From the NCBI GenBank assembly GCA_910579595.1, contig CAJTVM010000059.1, forward strand, positions 1 through 16,460: a stretch of DNA of 16,460 nt, read 5' to 3'. Source of the DNA: an uncultured Oscillospiraceae bacterium. GTDB taxonomy: Bacteria; Bacillota; Clostridia; Oscillospirales; Oscillospiraceae. The notes under the pieces were generated by a model, which did not search any database, was not told the DNA's origin, and saw only the letters and a program-made list of their open reading frames with translations. A program made the position numbers and the translations under genes. Shown piece by piece: positions 1 to 7,360 of the stretch (position 1 is its first letter; each line of letters starts with the position of its first letter).

Positions 1-330
1 TGCCGGTTATTTTGTGGCCTGTGTGAGTTCAGCTCTATTTGACGCTTACTGCTATTTTCAAGCAGATTTCCCAAACCGACCCGGCTCAAACCCACACACT
101 CACCGTTGTCCTGCCCGTACCGTGGAAAAGGCATCTCGGCAGGCAAAAAATAATTCCGTACTTTTTAGCGCCGTCTCTCTTTTGAGAGGCGGCGTTTTTG
201 CGTCCCACGCCTTTGTTGATAGTGCCCTGGTTTCGCGGGTCCTGTTTGGGTGGTATGGTGAATGGACTTCCGCCTCCAAAGCCGGTATCGTTGTTGCCGG
301 ACACCACCCAAAGAAAAGAGGGGGACGTAG
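1..330. other. Left-edge region without a convincing gene
   Basis: I see no supported gene in these 330 bases. The one long forward frame runs straight through an intrinsic terminator and has no ribosome binding site, so I do not call it. The first frame reaches a stop at 40-42 and could be the last codons of a gene lying to the left, but too little is visible to tell. The only clear element is the terminator at 169-199, which suggests that a transcript from the left ends here. Confidence 0.5.
169..199 (+). terminator. Intrinsic terminator
   Basis: An 11-bp stem (169-179 with 184-194, containing one G-U pair) closes a TTTT loop and is followed by five T residues at 195-199. This is the standard rho-independent layout. 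It separates whatever lies to the left from the antirestriction genes that follow. Confidence 0.75.
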
Positions 331-516
331 ATGAAGCCTAATTATTCCCACACCTATCAGTCATGCGTTTTCAGCATGAAGCGTGAAAGCGCCCCTTGGC
401 GGGTTGCCAGCGGTTGCGGCAGTCCTTCCCGCCTGTTCACCGGCAGGCACTATGAGCTGCCGAACAAAACCGTGTGCCTCACCTGCCGGGGCTATGTCCC
501 GGAGGCGGAGCATTGA
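331..516 (+). CDS. Small hypothetical protein (61 aa)
   Basis: A possible small gene with an ATG preceded by a good purine-rich ribosome binding site (AGAGGGGG, about 6 bases upstream). The 61-residue product is basic in its first half (several Arg/Lys, with SPSRLFTGR in the middle) and ends in a C-L-T-C-R-G segment, whose Cys-x-x-Cys pair could bind metal. I do not recognise a family. It lies between the left terminator and the candidate promoter of the first ArdA-like gene, so it may have its own transcript or be leader sequence. The upstream site argues for translation; the short length and lack of a domain keep confidence moderate. Confidence 0.4.
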   Translation: MKPNYSHTYQSCVFSMKRESAPWRVASGCGSPSRLFTGRHYELPNKTVCLTCRGYVPEAEH

Positions 517-548
517 CGGGACGTGAGAAAAATTTGAGATTGCCAGCC

Positions 549-577
549 TTGCCGACCCTCCGGTTTTTACCTATAGA
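549..577 (+). promoter_or_regulatory. Candidate sigma-A promoter for the antirestriction operon
   Basis: TTGCCG (549-554) and TATAGA (572-577) each match the -35 and -10 consensus at four of six positions and are separated by exactly 17 bases. A short inverted repeat, CCCTC (556-560) and GAGGG (576-580), spans the spacer and -10 and could be an operator, though five-base arms are common by chance. The element lies about 70 bases before the first ArdA-like gene, which has its own AAGGAG site. Confidence 0.35.
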
Positions 578-645
578 GGGCCGGCATAATTTGTCCGCCA
601 CACCAACACAACATCGCACAAAAATATTGGAAGGAGTTTTTCAGA

Positions 646-1719
646 ATGATGTTCAAAGCAATCCTCAGCAACCGGGCCAGCCCAGGATACGGGCAGGTCA
701 CCATCCCCTTTCCCATCCCGGACAGCGAGTACGACCACACTATTGAACTGTTGGAGGATATGGGCATCGGCTCCCCCACCGCCCAGGACTGCCAGGTGGA
801 TGAGTTGGACAGCGAGTACCCCGTCCTGAACCGGCTGGTGGCCCAGAGCGTGAACGTGGACGAGCTGGACTACCTGGCCAAGCGGCTGGACAGCTTCTGT
901 GCAGGTGAGAAGGAAAAGTTCCAGGCCATGGCCAGCAAACTGTGCCTGTCGGACATCAAGGACTTCATCAACCTCACCTTCTGCTGCCAGCAGGCCACCG
1001 TAATCACCGATTTCTCTGATTTGGAGCAGATCGGCAAAGCCCACACCCTAACCGTCAGCGGTGAGTCCATGTCAACGGAGGTGTTTGAAAGCCTGGATTA
1101 TCATGCGGTGGCCCTCGACCTGATCCAGCGCGGCGTTGGGACGGTCACCCCTTACGGCGTGGTGTACGCCAACGGCATGAAGCTGGAGCAGATCTACGAT
1201 GGGCGGCACCTCCCCACCCATCTCCACCAAATGCCCCAGCTGATGATCGAACTCAAGTCGGGGCCGGGTGGCAAAACCACCGGGTGCCTCTACCTGCCCT
1301 GCCCGGATAAGCAGATTCAGCGGACGCTGGAGCGGGCCGGAAGCGGCCCGGAGGGCTATCGGATGGAAATCGCCATGGATGGCCTTCCCCCACAGGTGTC
1401 CGCCGTAGTCAGCCTCACCCGTGACGGATTGGAGGATCTCAACGCGATGTGTCGGGCCATCGAACCTCTGGACACAGAGCAGAGAGAAAAGCTGGATGCG
1501 GTGGTGCTGTTGGCCCGACCCCAATATGCCAGCGAGGTGCGACAGCTGGCCGAGAACCTGGATCAATTTGATTTTGTACCCAAGCCGTCCAACCCAGATA
1601 CGGACTGTGCGCTCACCGAGCTGGGCTATGTGGCCTATCACGGCAGCTTGACGCTGGATGAGCTGATGCAGGATGACCCTTCGGAACAGTACCAGCAGGA
1701 GATGGGAGGTCTGGCATAA
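646..1719 (+). CDS. ArdA-like antirestriction protein, two tandem units (first copy)
   Basis: A 357-residue acidic protein that resembles the ArdA-like proteins of Clostridia mobile elements. ArdA proteins mimic bent B-form DNA and block type I restriction-modification enzymes. Two units are visible. Unit 1 (about 1-185) has a beta-rich start, the L-D-Y-L-A-K-R-L helix, a D-F-I-N-L-T segment and a closing T-P-Y-G-V-V-Y. Unit 2 (about 197-345) repeats the order and ends in L-G-Y-V-A-Y. Single-unit ArdA such as Tn916 Orf18 is about 166 residues, so this is a fused pair. The ATG follows AAGGAG by 9 bases. The stop overlaps the next start (TAATG), implying translational coupling. The protein ends in QEMGGLA, a version of the tail discussed in the findings. 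Antirestriction activity is inferred from family resemblance only. Confidence 0.7.
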   Translation: MMFKAILSNRASPGYGQVTIPFPIPDSEYDHTIELLEDMGIGSPTAQDCQVDELDSEYPVLNRLVAQSVNVDELDYLAKRLDSFCAGEKEKFQAMASKLCLSDIKDFINLTFCCQQATVITDFSDLEQIGKAHTLTVSGESMSTEVFESLDYHAVALDLIQRGVGTVTPYGVVYANGMKLEQIYDGRHLPTHLHQMPQLMIELKSGPGGKTTGCLYLPCPDKQIQRTLERAGSGPEGYRMEIAMDGLPPQVSAVVSLTRDGLEDLNAMCRAIEPLDTEQREKLDAVVLLARPQYASEVRQLAENLDQFDFVPKPSNPDTDCALTELGYVAYHGSLTLDELMQDDPSEQYQQEMGGLA

Positions 1720-2825
1720 TGGATATCTTTATTTCCAGGGGAGAGCGGGATCCTGAAATCCGCATCCGTTTTCCTGCTGAGCCGGACAGCGTCTGGCCGA
1801 TGCTTGCGGAGCTTGACGAACACTGCGCCAGCAACGACCCCGTCAGGATTGTAGGCGCCTTCTACCCGATTCCAAACCTCACCCAATATATCAGCGGCGC
1901 GGATATGGAGCAGGAGGCTGATATCCGTAAGCTAAACGCATTGGCGGGGCTGGTGGATACCATGGGCGCGGAAGAACGGCGTATTTTTTCCGGCGCGCTG
2001 GACGCGGAGAGTGTCAACGGGCTGGATGATGTGCTGGGTATCGCCTCCAGCCTGGATCGATATGAATTCATTGAGGGCCTCACCTCGGATAAAGATCTGG
2101 GCGGCTGGCTGGTGGAGCACGGGAAAGCGGAGGTTGATTTTCCCAAGGAGGTCTGGCCCTACCTGGACTATGCTGGGATCGGTGCGGCATACTATGCCAG
2201 CCATGGCGGGGCGTACACGCCTATTGGCTATGTGAAACGCCGGGAAGCAGCCCAGACACAGAAAGAGACAGACCGGCCCGCCTTCGCCCTCACCCTGGCC
2301 TCCCCCGCTGGCGCCGTCCTGCTGGATCTGCCCGCCTCGGACGATGCGCTGGAGCAGGCAAAAAGGATGCTGCGGCTGGAGGACTTGGACAGCGCCACCA
2401 TCCAAGGTGTGGAGATCGGCTACCCCTGGGCGCACCTGCTGCCCACGGACGCTGTCACCGTGGAGGATGCAAACGTCCTGGCCGAGTGCGTCCAGGGGCT
2501 GGCAAAGGAGGAGCTGAGAGTGTTCGGCGCGGTTCTGGAGGTGGAGGAGCCCCGTTCTTTCCATGAGGCTGGCACCATCGCCATGGATCTCACTGACTAT
2601 GAGCTGACAACCAGCAGTGAGCGGGAATACGCTATCGCCGCCCTGGGGTACGCCGGTGCGGGGGATGAGGTTGTAGAGATGCTGGACGGCTTCACTGATT
2701 TTGAAGCCCTGGGCCGGTCTGAGATGGAGGCGGACGGCGTCCGGGAAACCAGCTTCGGCTCCGTCCGCCGTCTCAGCGCCCCCTGGCCCTGCCAGGAGCC
2801 GGAGATGGGCCAGACGATGGGCTGA
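1719..2825 (+). CDS. ArdA-like antirestriction protein, two tandem units (second copy)
   Basis: A 368-residue acidic protein with the same two-unit plan as its upstream neighbour. Unit 1 (about 1-172) contains the helical L-N-A-L-A-G-L segment, an S-S-L-D-R-Y-E-F motif, a Y-L-D-Y-A-G-I-G helix and a closing Y-T-P-I-G-Y-V-K-R-R. Unit 2 (about 187-350) repeats these as A-E-C-V-Q-G-L, L-T-D-Y-E-L and T-S-F-G-S-V-R-R. The start codon overlaps the previous stop by one base, and GGGAGG inside the end of the preceding gene serves as its ribosome binding site. It ends in EPEMGQTMG. The two copies are diverged enough at protein level that this is an old duplication. Inhibition of type I restriction is inferred, not shown. 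Confidence 0.7.
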   Translation: MDIFISRGERDPEIRIRFPAEPDSVWPMLAELDEHCASNDPVRIVGAFYPIPNLTQYISGADMEQEADIRKLNALAGLVDTMGAEERRIFSGALDAESVNGLDDVLGIASSLDRYEFIEGLTSDKDLGGWLVEHGKAEVDFPKEVWPYLDYAGIGAAYYASHGGAYTPIGYVKRREAAQTQKETDRPAFALTLASPAGAVLLDLPASDDALEQAKRMLRLEDLDSATIQGVEIGYPWAHLLPTDAVTVEDANVLAECVQGLAKEELRVFGAVLEVEEPRSFHEAGTIAMDLTDYELTTSSEREYAIAALGYAGAGDEVVEMLDGFTDFEALGRSEMEADGVRETSFGSVRRLSAPWPCQEPEMGQTMG

Positions 2826-2839
2826 CCGGGGAGGCAGCG

Positions 2840-3070
2840 ATGACAAGACAGAAGAAGGAGCTCCTCAAGAAAATTGAGGAGATAGATATTTCCATCCAAA
2901 TCGACATCCAGCTGGGGTTTGGCTATGACCCTCCCGGCGCGCACGATAGTATGTATGATGAAATGGACAGGCTCCGTGAGGAGCTTGCCCATCTCAGGCA
3001 CTATGAGAGCGCGCAGGAAATGTATCTGGATGAACGCGGGAAAACGCTGGATCTTGATCTGCCCTGGTAA
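2840..3070 (+). CDS. Small charged helical protein (76 aa)
   Basis: A 76-residue protein with a clear GGGGAGG ribosome binding site six bases before the ATG. Its N-terminal third (M-T-R-Q-K-K-E-L-L-K-K-I-E-E-I) and its middle (M-D-R-L-R-E-E-L-A-H-L-R) have heptad-like hydrophobic spacing, suggesting a short coiled coil. These are separated by a Gly/Pro-containing turn. I recognise similar small proteins next to antirestriction genes in Clostridia elements, but no functional family. It lacks the MGGM-type tail of its neighbours. It sits 14 bases after the second ArdA-like gene, so it is probably co-transcribed. A role as a subunit or adaptor is possible but not shown. Confidence 0.7.
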   Translation: MTRQKKELLKKIEEIDISIQIDIQLGFGYDPPGAHDSMYDEMDRLREELAHLRHYESAQEMYLDERGKTLDLDLPW

Positions 3071-3112
3071 ACCCAGGGGATAAAAATATTGAAACCGAGG
3101 AGTGAAAAACAA

Positions 3113-3925
3113 GTGTCAATCAACATCTTTCGGGATGAGCTGCAGCACGCCCAGCTGTTCGGCAAGCCCGTGCTCACCACGAACTGGCTGATCCCCCGGG
3201 AAACGGTGCCGGACGGGTGGTTTTGCTACGATATGCGCGGCACAGACAGCGACCCCGCCGCCCACGCCGAGCTGGTGGACTACACCAGCTATGACCACAG
3301 CGGCACCGTCCTCTCCCCCAAGCCGCTGAAGCGGCCCGCCACCAAGGCCAGGCGGATCGGCAAGGGGGATTATTTCCTCCACGGCGAGACCATGGATCTG
3401 GAAGCCTTCTGCGAGGAGTACGGCCTGGACGTCCCGGACAACCCCATCAAGTTTGATGTGCGCCCCGCTGCCCCCGAGGAGGCGGCGCTTTTTTATGCCC
3501 TGCCGCCCGAAAAAGACGAGGAGCTTGGGACGATTGGGCACGTCCGCATGGACTTTGGGCGGGACGGGGATGAGTTCTGGCACACCTGGTGGCCGCGGGG
3601 TCCCGAAGGGCTGAACACCCCGGAATTCAAAGAGGAACTGGGGCAGGTGGTCAACCAACTGCGCCGAGGGGTGCTGAAGGACTTCTCCTCCATGCTCCGC
3701 CACTGCCACATCAGCGGCGGGGAGATCAGCGGCGGTATGCTGGGCCAGAACTACGGTTATGTGTTGGAAACGGAACGGTACCGCTACTGCCTGCGCTGCA
3801 ACCCGGTGCGGGGGGACTACCAGGCATATCTGAGCTGCTTCGATCTGCGGGAGCAGGAACTGCACCAGGCGCAGGAGCCTGAGCCGGAAGCCGGACAAGA
3901 TATGACGATGGGCGGCATGGGCTGA
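3113..3925 (+). CDS. LPD28-domain-type protein with conserved C-terminal domain
   Basis: A protein of about 270 residues. Its first 105 residues carry the pattern I associate with LPD28, a domain named from large polyvalent proteins of phages and mobile elements: V-P-D-G-W-F-C-Y-D-M-R-G-T-D-S-D-P followed by H-S-G-T-V-L-S. Residues 140-255 form a second conserved module (G-H-V-R-M-D-F-G, E-F-W-H-T-W-W, Y-R-Y-C-L-R-C-N-P) that often accompanies it. Its function is unknown. I chose GTG at 3113 because GAGGAG lies about 10 bases upstream and the protein then opens directly into the domain. TTG at 3089 is an in-frame alternative adding eight residues. The C-terminus is DMTMGGMG. A counter-defence role is inferred from context. 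Confidence 0.65.
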   Translation: MSINIFRDELQHAQLFGKPVLTTNWLIPRETVPDGWFCYDMRGTDSDPAAHAELVDYTSYDHSGTVLSPKPLKRPATKARRIGKGDYFLHGETMDLEAFCEEYGLDVPDNPIKFDVRPAAPEEAALFYALPPEKDEELGTIGHVRMDFGRDGDEFWHTWWPRGPEGLNTPEFKEELGQVVNQLRRGVLKDFSSMLRHCHISGGEISGGMLGQNYGYVLETERYRYCLRCNPVRGDYQAYLSCFDLREQELHQAQEPEPEAGQDMTMGGMG

Positions 3926-3964
3926 CCCTATACATTAAAGCATAGGAAGGATGAGTACATCAAA

Positions 3965-4672
3965 ATGAACGATCAATTTTTCCCTGAATTGGCCCGCCGC
4001 CTGAAGCGGGAGGGCGTTGCCACCGGCCCGGTGGAGAAGGGCTGCCTGCCGGTGCTGGCGGATGGGACGGCTGTGGTGCTGGTCATGCCCCGGGGCACCG
4101 TCGCCTTCAACGCCGATGTGGAGCGCGGCCCGGATGCGGACAACGTCTACAACCTCACCTTCGCGCTGAGCCGCGAGGTCTACGAGTATACCCAGGCCAT
4201 GGCGTCAGCCCCGCCACTGGTGGCGGAGGGGCTCCATGAGGGCTTCCGGCTGCTGGCGGACTTCAACGGCGTGGTGCTGGCGGGCCAGGAGCTGGAGGGC
4301 GACTGGGGGTATAAGTTCGCCACCTGGCGGCGCAGCCCGGATCGTACCGCCGTGGCGAACGGCGATTATTTCGATGGCGGGCACTACTATGAGGCCGCCA
4401 AGCTGGACTTCGCCTGCCGGGCGGGGCTGGTGCAGGAGAGCCGTCAATTCACCGATGAACAGCTTGTGGAGCTGTACCGCTGCGCCTGTGAAACGCTGGA
4501 GAGCGGATACCCCATGACAAAGGAGCGGCGGGAAATTCTGGAGCGGACGGCGGAGCAAATGGAGAACAGCGTGGACGATCTGGACGAGCGTGTCAGCCAG
4601 TCCAACCAGCGGGAGCTGGAGGCAGCGGAGCAACAGGCTGACAGTGGGCCGGAAATGGGGTTGTCGCCGTGA
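3965..4672 (+). CDS. Conserved acidic protein of unknown function (235 aa)
   Basis: A 235-residue protein that I cannot assign to a family. Residues 1-75 look beta-rich and include L-P-V-L-A-D-G-T-A-V-V-L-V-M-P. Residues 80-150 have several aromatic residues (W-G-Y-K-F-A-T-W, D-Y-F-D-G-G-H-Y-Y). The remainder, from about 155, is helical and highly charged, ending in a Gln/Glu-rich stretch and the tail GPEMGLSP. A ribosome binding site AGGAAGG lies 14 bases upstream, longer than usual. A six-codon frame (3951-3968) starts right after that site and ends across the ATG, so the gene may be reached by coupled re-initiation. It lies in the antirestriction operon, and its tail matches those of the ArdA-like proteins. 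Confidence 0.7.
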   Translation: MNDQFFPELARRLKREGVATGPVEKGCLPVLADGTAVVLVMPRGTVAFNADVERGPDADNVYNLTFALSREVYEYTQAMASAPPLVAEGLHEGFRLLADFNGVVLAGQELEGDWGYKFATWRRSPDRTAVANGDYFDGGHYYEAAKLDFACRAGLVQESRQFTDEQLVELYRCACETLESGYPMTKERREILERTAEQMENSVDDLDERVSQSNQRELEAAEQQADSGPEMGLSP

Positions 4673-4899
4673 GGGTGAGGTATAAGAAGAACCGGATGAT
4701 TCAGTTCTATGAGCCTGGGTGCCTGACCACCGTCCCCCGGGAGCCTCCCCCCGTCCTTACCGGCCCCTTCGAGCGGTGCGTGGGCTGCCCCTATCCCGGC
4801 CATGGCTTCGTCTGCTGGCGCATGGACGCGGAAACGTGCCTGCGTACCGATATGGCCCGGATCATGGAGCGCAGAAAATCTGTTGGTTCTGCCGGATAG
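4669..4899 (+). CDS. Small Cys/His-rich protein (76 aa), possible metal binder
   Basis: A 76-residue protein whose GTG start overlaps the preceding stop (GTGA), the pattern of a coupled gene. An ATG at 4696 is an alternative start that would drop the first nine, mostly basic, residues. Residues 37-57 hold C37-x2-C40-x4-H45-x3-C49-x7-C57, followed by a short Arg-rich end. This spacing fits a zinc site, but I cannot name the family. The ribosome binding site is weak. It is the last gene before the terminator at 5014-5047 and lacks the MGGM-type tail. A nucleic-acid or protein-binding role is conceivable but only inferred. Confidence 0.55.
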   Translation: MRVRYKKNRMIQFYEPGCLTTVPREPPPVLTGPFERCVGCPYPGHGFVCWRMDAETCLRTDMARIMERRKSVGSAG

Positions 4900-4957
4900 C
4901 TTCTGGCGGAAAGTTGTGGTACTGTTGCTGTCAAATACCGCGAAGGGGGGTGAGCCT

Positions 4958-5095
4958 ATGGGCAGGAAGGGTCAAAAATACCAAGTGAATCTGTTCCGGC
5001 GCAAACGCCGCTGTGCCCCGCTTCGTCCGATGAAGCGGGGCATTTTTGTATCCAGCCGGAGGGAATCCGGCGCAAAATTCAGAAGAAAGAAGTGA
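4958..5095 (+). CDS. Possible leader peptide reading through the terminator (45 aa)
   Basis: A short frame begins at ATG 4958 behind a strong AAGGGGGG site (about 8 bases away) and encodes a 45-residue, very basic peptide rich in Arg and Lys. It crosses the whole terminator hairpin at 5014-5047 and ends seven bases before the DUF4314 gene. Ribosomes on it could disturb terminator folding, as leader peptides do. It may equally be a chance frame; the basic composition comes partly from the hairpin sequence itself. Confidence 0.2.
   Translation: MGRKGQKYQVNLFRRKRRCAPLRPMKRGIFVSSRRESGAKFRRKK
5014..5047 (+). terminator. Intrinsic terminator ending the first antirestriction unit
   Basis: An 11-bp perfect stem (5014-5024 with 5032-5042) with a 7-base loop is followed directly by TTTTT at 5043-5047. 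It separates the small Cys/His gene from the DUF4314 gene. I see no obvious promoter in the 55 bases that follow, so downstream expression may depend on read-through or antitermination. Confidence 0.85.
5055..5071 (+). repeat. Small perfect hairpin before the DUF4314 gene
   Basis: GCCGGA (5055-5060) and TCCGGC (5066-5071) form a perfect 6-bp stem around a GGGAA loop, eight bases past the terminator T-run. It has no T-run of its own. It may stabilise the 5' end of a processed or read-through transcript. Confidence 0.45.
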
Positions 5096-5102
5096 TAAAG
5101 CC

Positions 5103-5849
5103 ATGAGCATCCAAATAGAATGGCTGGACTTTCTGCGGGAGCAGTACCCCGAGGGCAGCCGGATCAAGCTCCGGGAGATGGGCTCGGATGACCCGTGCCC
5201 CATCAAACCCGGCTCCACAGGCACGCTTCAGACCATTGACGACATGGGCACCTTCCACGTGGCCTGGGACGATGGTCGCGGCCTGGGGTTGGTCATCGGG
5301 CAGGACTCCTTCACCGTGTCCCCGCCGCCCCTCCAGACCCTCAAGCTCTATATGCCCCTCACCGCCGAGCTGTTTGAGCCGGACGGATACGGCGGTATGG
5401 AGGAGGAAAGTGTGCTGCTGTACGGACGCTCGCTGCTGGGGTACGAGGATCAGATCATGGCGGCGCTCGTCCGCAACCGGATGCCCGAGGAAGCGGAGCG
5501 GGGTATCATGCATTGGTACCACGAAACCGACGCCGTGGACAACAAAGTGCGCTCGGTAGTGTTCGGGGTGGAGGAACGGGAGGGCAGACTCTGGGGCGTG
5601 GCGGAATGCCAGATACGGGGTGAACTCACCGCTGGGGAGCTGGACACACTGAAAGACTATGTTACCGGGCAGGCAGCGGACGGCTGGGGCGAAGGCTTTG
5701 AACAGCGGGAGATCAGCATCAGCCGTGGTGCGGAGCTGTACGTCCACCTCTGGAACTCGGATGGTTGGAGCATCCAGACGGAGCAGGAGCGGTTCGGGCC
5801 GGAGCAGATCCAGTCCCAGCCCCAGATGGGAGGGATGAGCCTTGCGTAA
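5103..5849 (+). CDS. DUF4314-domain protein with conserved C-terminal module
   Basis: A 248-residue protein. Residues 15-75 match the DUF4314 pattern: G-S-R-I-K-L-R-E-M-G, an I-K-P-G-S-T-G-T-L turn, then H-V-A-W-D-D-G-R-G-L and a D-S-F-T-V strand. This is a small beta-barrel seen in mobile-element proteins. From about residue 80 comes a second module (L-Y-M-P-L-T-A-E-L-F, M-P-E-E-A-E-R-G-I-M, D-G-W-G-E-G-F-E-Q-R-E-I) common in antirestriction loci but without known function. ATG 5103 is chosen because earlier in-frame codons lie inside the terminator region; its ribosome binding site is poor. The tail QPQMGGMSLA contains GGGAGGG in its DNA, which serves the next gene. The stop overlaps that gene's TTG start by eight bases. 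Confidence 0.75.
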   Translation: MSIQIEWLDFLREQYPEGSRIKLREMGSDDPCPIKPGSTGTLQTIDDMGTFHVAWDDGRGLGLVIGQDSFTVSPPPLQTLKLYMPLTAELFEPDGYGGMEEESVLLYGRSLLGYEDQIMAALVRNRMPEEAERGIMHWYHETDAVDNKVRSVVFGVEEREGRLWGVAECQIRGELTAGELDTLKDYVTGQAADGWGEGFEQREISISRGAELYVHLWNSDGWSIQTEQERFGPEQIQSQPQMGGMSLA

Positions 5850-6939
5850 GGTTTTCGAGGTGGAGCTGTCCTCACAGGAGGGGTTGTGCGCCGAGCTGAC
5901 CCTCCCCGCCGCGCCCTATGCCCTGCTGGACGCGGTGGAAACGCTGGAGCTGGCGGACGGCGAGGCGCCTGGGTGGGAGATCCTCCGTTTGCCCAGCTGC
6001 GGCCACCTCTCCCCGTATCTGGATCAGGGCGGCACACTGCCTGAGCTGAACGCCCTGACCCAGCGGCTGTCGGAGCTGGGTGATGCGGAGCTGGCCATCG
6101 TGGAGGGCCTGATCCAAATGGAGCAGCCCCGGCCCGGCGTTACGCCTGTCCCCCTGCCCCGGCTGATCGACCTGGCGTACAGCACGGACTGCTGCCACTT
6201 GGTCGAGGGCGTGGTCACCGACGCCCAGCTGGGCCGGTTCTGTGCGGAAAACGGGTTCGTCCCGGAAACGGACAGCCTCCCTGACGCCGCCTTTGAGCTG
6301 CTGGATTTTGAGCGGATCGGCAAACAATTCCGGGAAGCCGAGGGCGGCGTGTTCACCCGGGGCGGCTATGTCCAGCGGCGGGAGGAGCTGAAGCAGGTGT
6401 ATAAAACCCTGGATCTGACGCTGAAAAAGCCGGATTATATGCTCCTGGTCGAAACGGCCAGCGGCGCTCAGATCAAGCTGCCCGGCCCGATAGGCACGAC
6501 TGTTGTGGACGAGCCCGCCCAGTGTCTGGACTGCGCCGCCCCGACCCTGACCGGCCTGACCGCCATGGTGTCTACCCTGGATATGCTGGCCCGCCGTCTG
6601 GCGGAGCTGGACGGTGAGCTGACCAAGTACAAGGCCGTGCTGGAATCCACCGGCTGTGACGACGCAGCCCGGGCCTTAACACTGGCGGACGAACTGGACC
6701 GCTACGCCTTCGACCCGGAACCCCGTGAGCCGGACGAGGTGGCCAGCGCCCATCTGAAGGGGCTGCTGCCGGAGGGGGAGCTGTCCGCCCTACTGCCCAA
6801 TGTGAGCCTGTACCGCTATGGGCAGGCGGTGATGGAGCAGGGCGGCGGGAAGCTCACCGGGTACGGCTACGTTAAACCCGCTATGGAGCAGGCCATGGAA
6901 CAGGACGCCGTCCAGGGCGGAATGAGCCTGTCCATTTGA
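5842..6939 (+). CDS. ArdA-like antirestriction protein, two tandem units (third copy)
   Basis: A 365-residue acidic protein with the two-unit ArdA-like architecture. Unit 1 (about 1-178) has L-N-A-L-T-Q-R-L, L-I-D-L-A-Y, a L-L-D-F-E-R-I-G helix and F-T-R-G-G-Y-V-Q-R-R. Unit 2 (about 195-345) has L-D-M-L-A-R-R-L, the E-L-D-R-Y-A-F motif and L-T-G-Y-G-Y-V. The start is TTG 5842, placed seven bases after GGGAGGG inside the preceding gene, with an eight-base overlap; GTG 5860 is a weaker alternative. The end of unit 1 most resembles that of the second copy (both GYV-x-RR), which suggests those two are closest relatives. The C-terminus is VQGGMSLSI. Type I restriction inhibition is inferred from the family. 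Confidence 0.7.
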   Translation: MRKVFEVELSSQEGLCAELTLPAAPYALLDAVETLELADGEAPGWEILRLPSCGHLSPYLDQGGTLPELNALTQRLSELGDAELAIVEGLIQMEQPRPGVTPVPLPRLIDLAYSTDCCHLVEGVVTDAQLGRFCAENGFVPETDSLPDAAFELLDFERIGKQFREAEGGVFTRGGYVQRREELKQVYKTLDLTLKKPDYMLLVETASGAQIKLPGPIGTTVVDEPAQCLDCAAPTLTGLTAMVSTLDMLARRLAELDGELTKYKAVLESTGCDDAARALTLADELDRYAFDPEPREPDEVASAHLKGLLPEGELSALLPNVSLYRYGQAVMEQGGGKLTGYGYVKPAMEQAMEQDAVQGGMSLSI

Positions 6940-6952
6940 AGGGGGTCACAGG

Positions 6953-7360
6953 ATGGACGATGGACTGGATTATGATGTTCACACCAAAGTGACGTTCCTG
7001 CTTGACTTTGATGGAACGGGCGAATTGAATTTGCTGGCGCTCCCGGATGTGCGCCGCGCGTTTTCCGGGCACGTCCGGGACGTATTCCAGCGGGACAGGA
7101 CGCTGGGGAGTTATGTCTGTGGGGATTTGACGTTCCAATTCCATGGCCGTTACGCGGAGCTGGAATACACATTTGGCTGCCACGATGAAAACGAAGCGGA
7201 GGCAGAGAGCTTCTCCGATTTCTGCGTGCAGGCTGTCAAACGTGATTTGGAAGCGTTCGGCTGCAAGCTGAAGCAAATCCGCTGTACCGCGGAGGAATCG
7301 GACATGACATGGCTGGATCAACTGGAGGACAAGATATTTTCTCAAGGAATGGAGATGTGA
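6953..7360 (+). CDS. Unrecognised acidic protein (135 aa)
   Basis: A 135-residue protein that I do not recognise. The first 85 residues alternate hydrophobic and charged residues in a beta-like pattern (V-T-F-L-L-D-F-D, L-T-F-Q-F-H-G, L-E-Y-T-F). The rest is helical and acidic, with E-A-E-A-E-S-F-S-D-F and a K-R-D-L-E-A-F-G helix. Its base use appears more AT-rich than the flanking ArdA-like genes, which may mean a separate origin. GGGGG lies about ten bases before the ATG. The stop overlaps the GTG of the next gene (GTGA). It ends in SQGMEM, a short form of the shared tail, which ties it to its antirestriction neighbours. Confidence 0.65.
   Translation: MDDGLDYDVHTKVTFLLDFDGTGELNLLALPDVRRAFSGHVRDVFQRDRTLGSYVCGDLTFQFHGRYAELEYTFGCHDENEAEAESFSDFCVQAVKRDLEAFGCKLKQIRCTAEESDMTWLDQLEDKIFSQGMEM

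Noticed and set aside
14..334. Forward 106-codon frame at the left edge
   Set aside because: It runs through a clear intrinsic terminator at 169-199, has no ribosome binding site and shows no domain pattern.
1932..2846. Reverse-strand frame of 304 codons
   Set aside because: It lies opposite the second ArdA-like gene, whose repeated units and coupled start are convincing; no reverse ribosome binding site or domain was seen.
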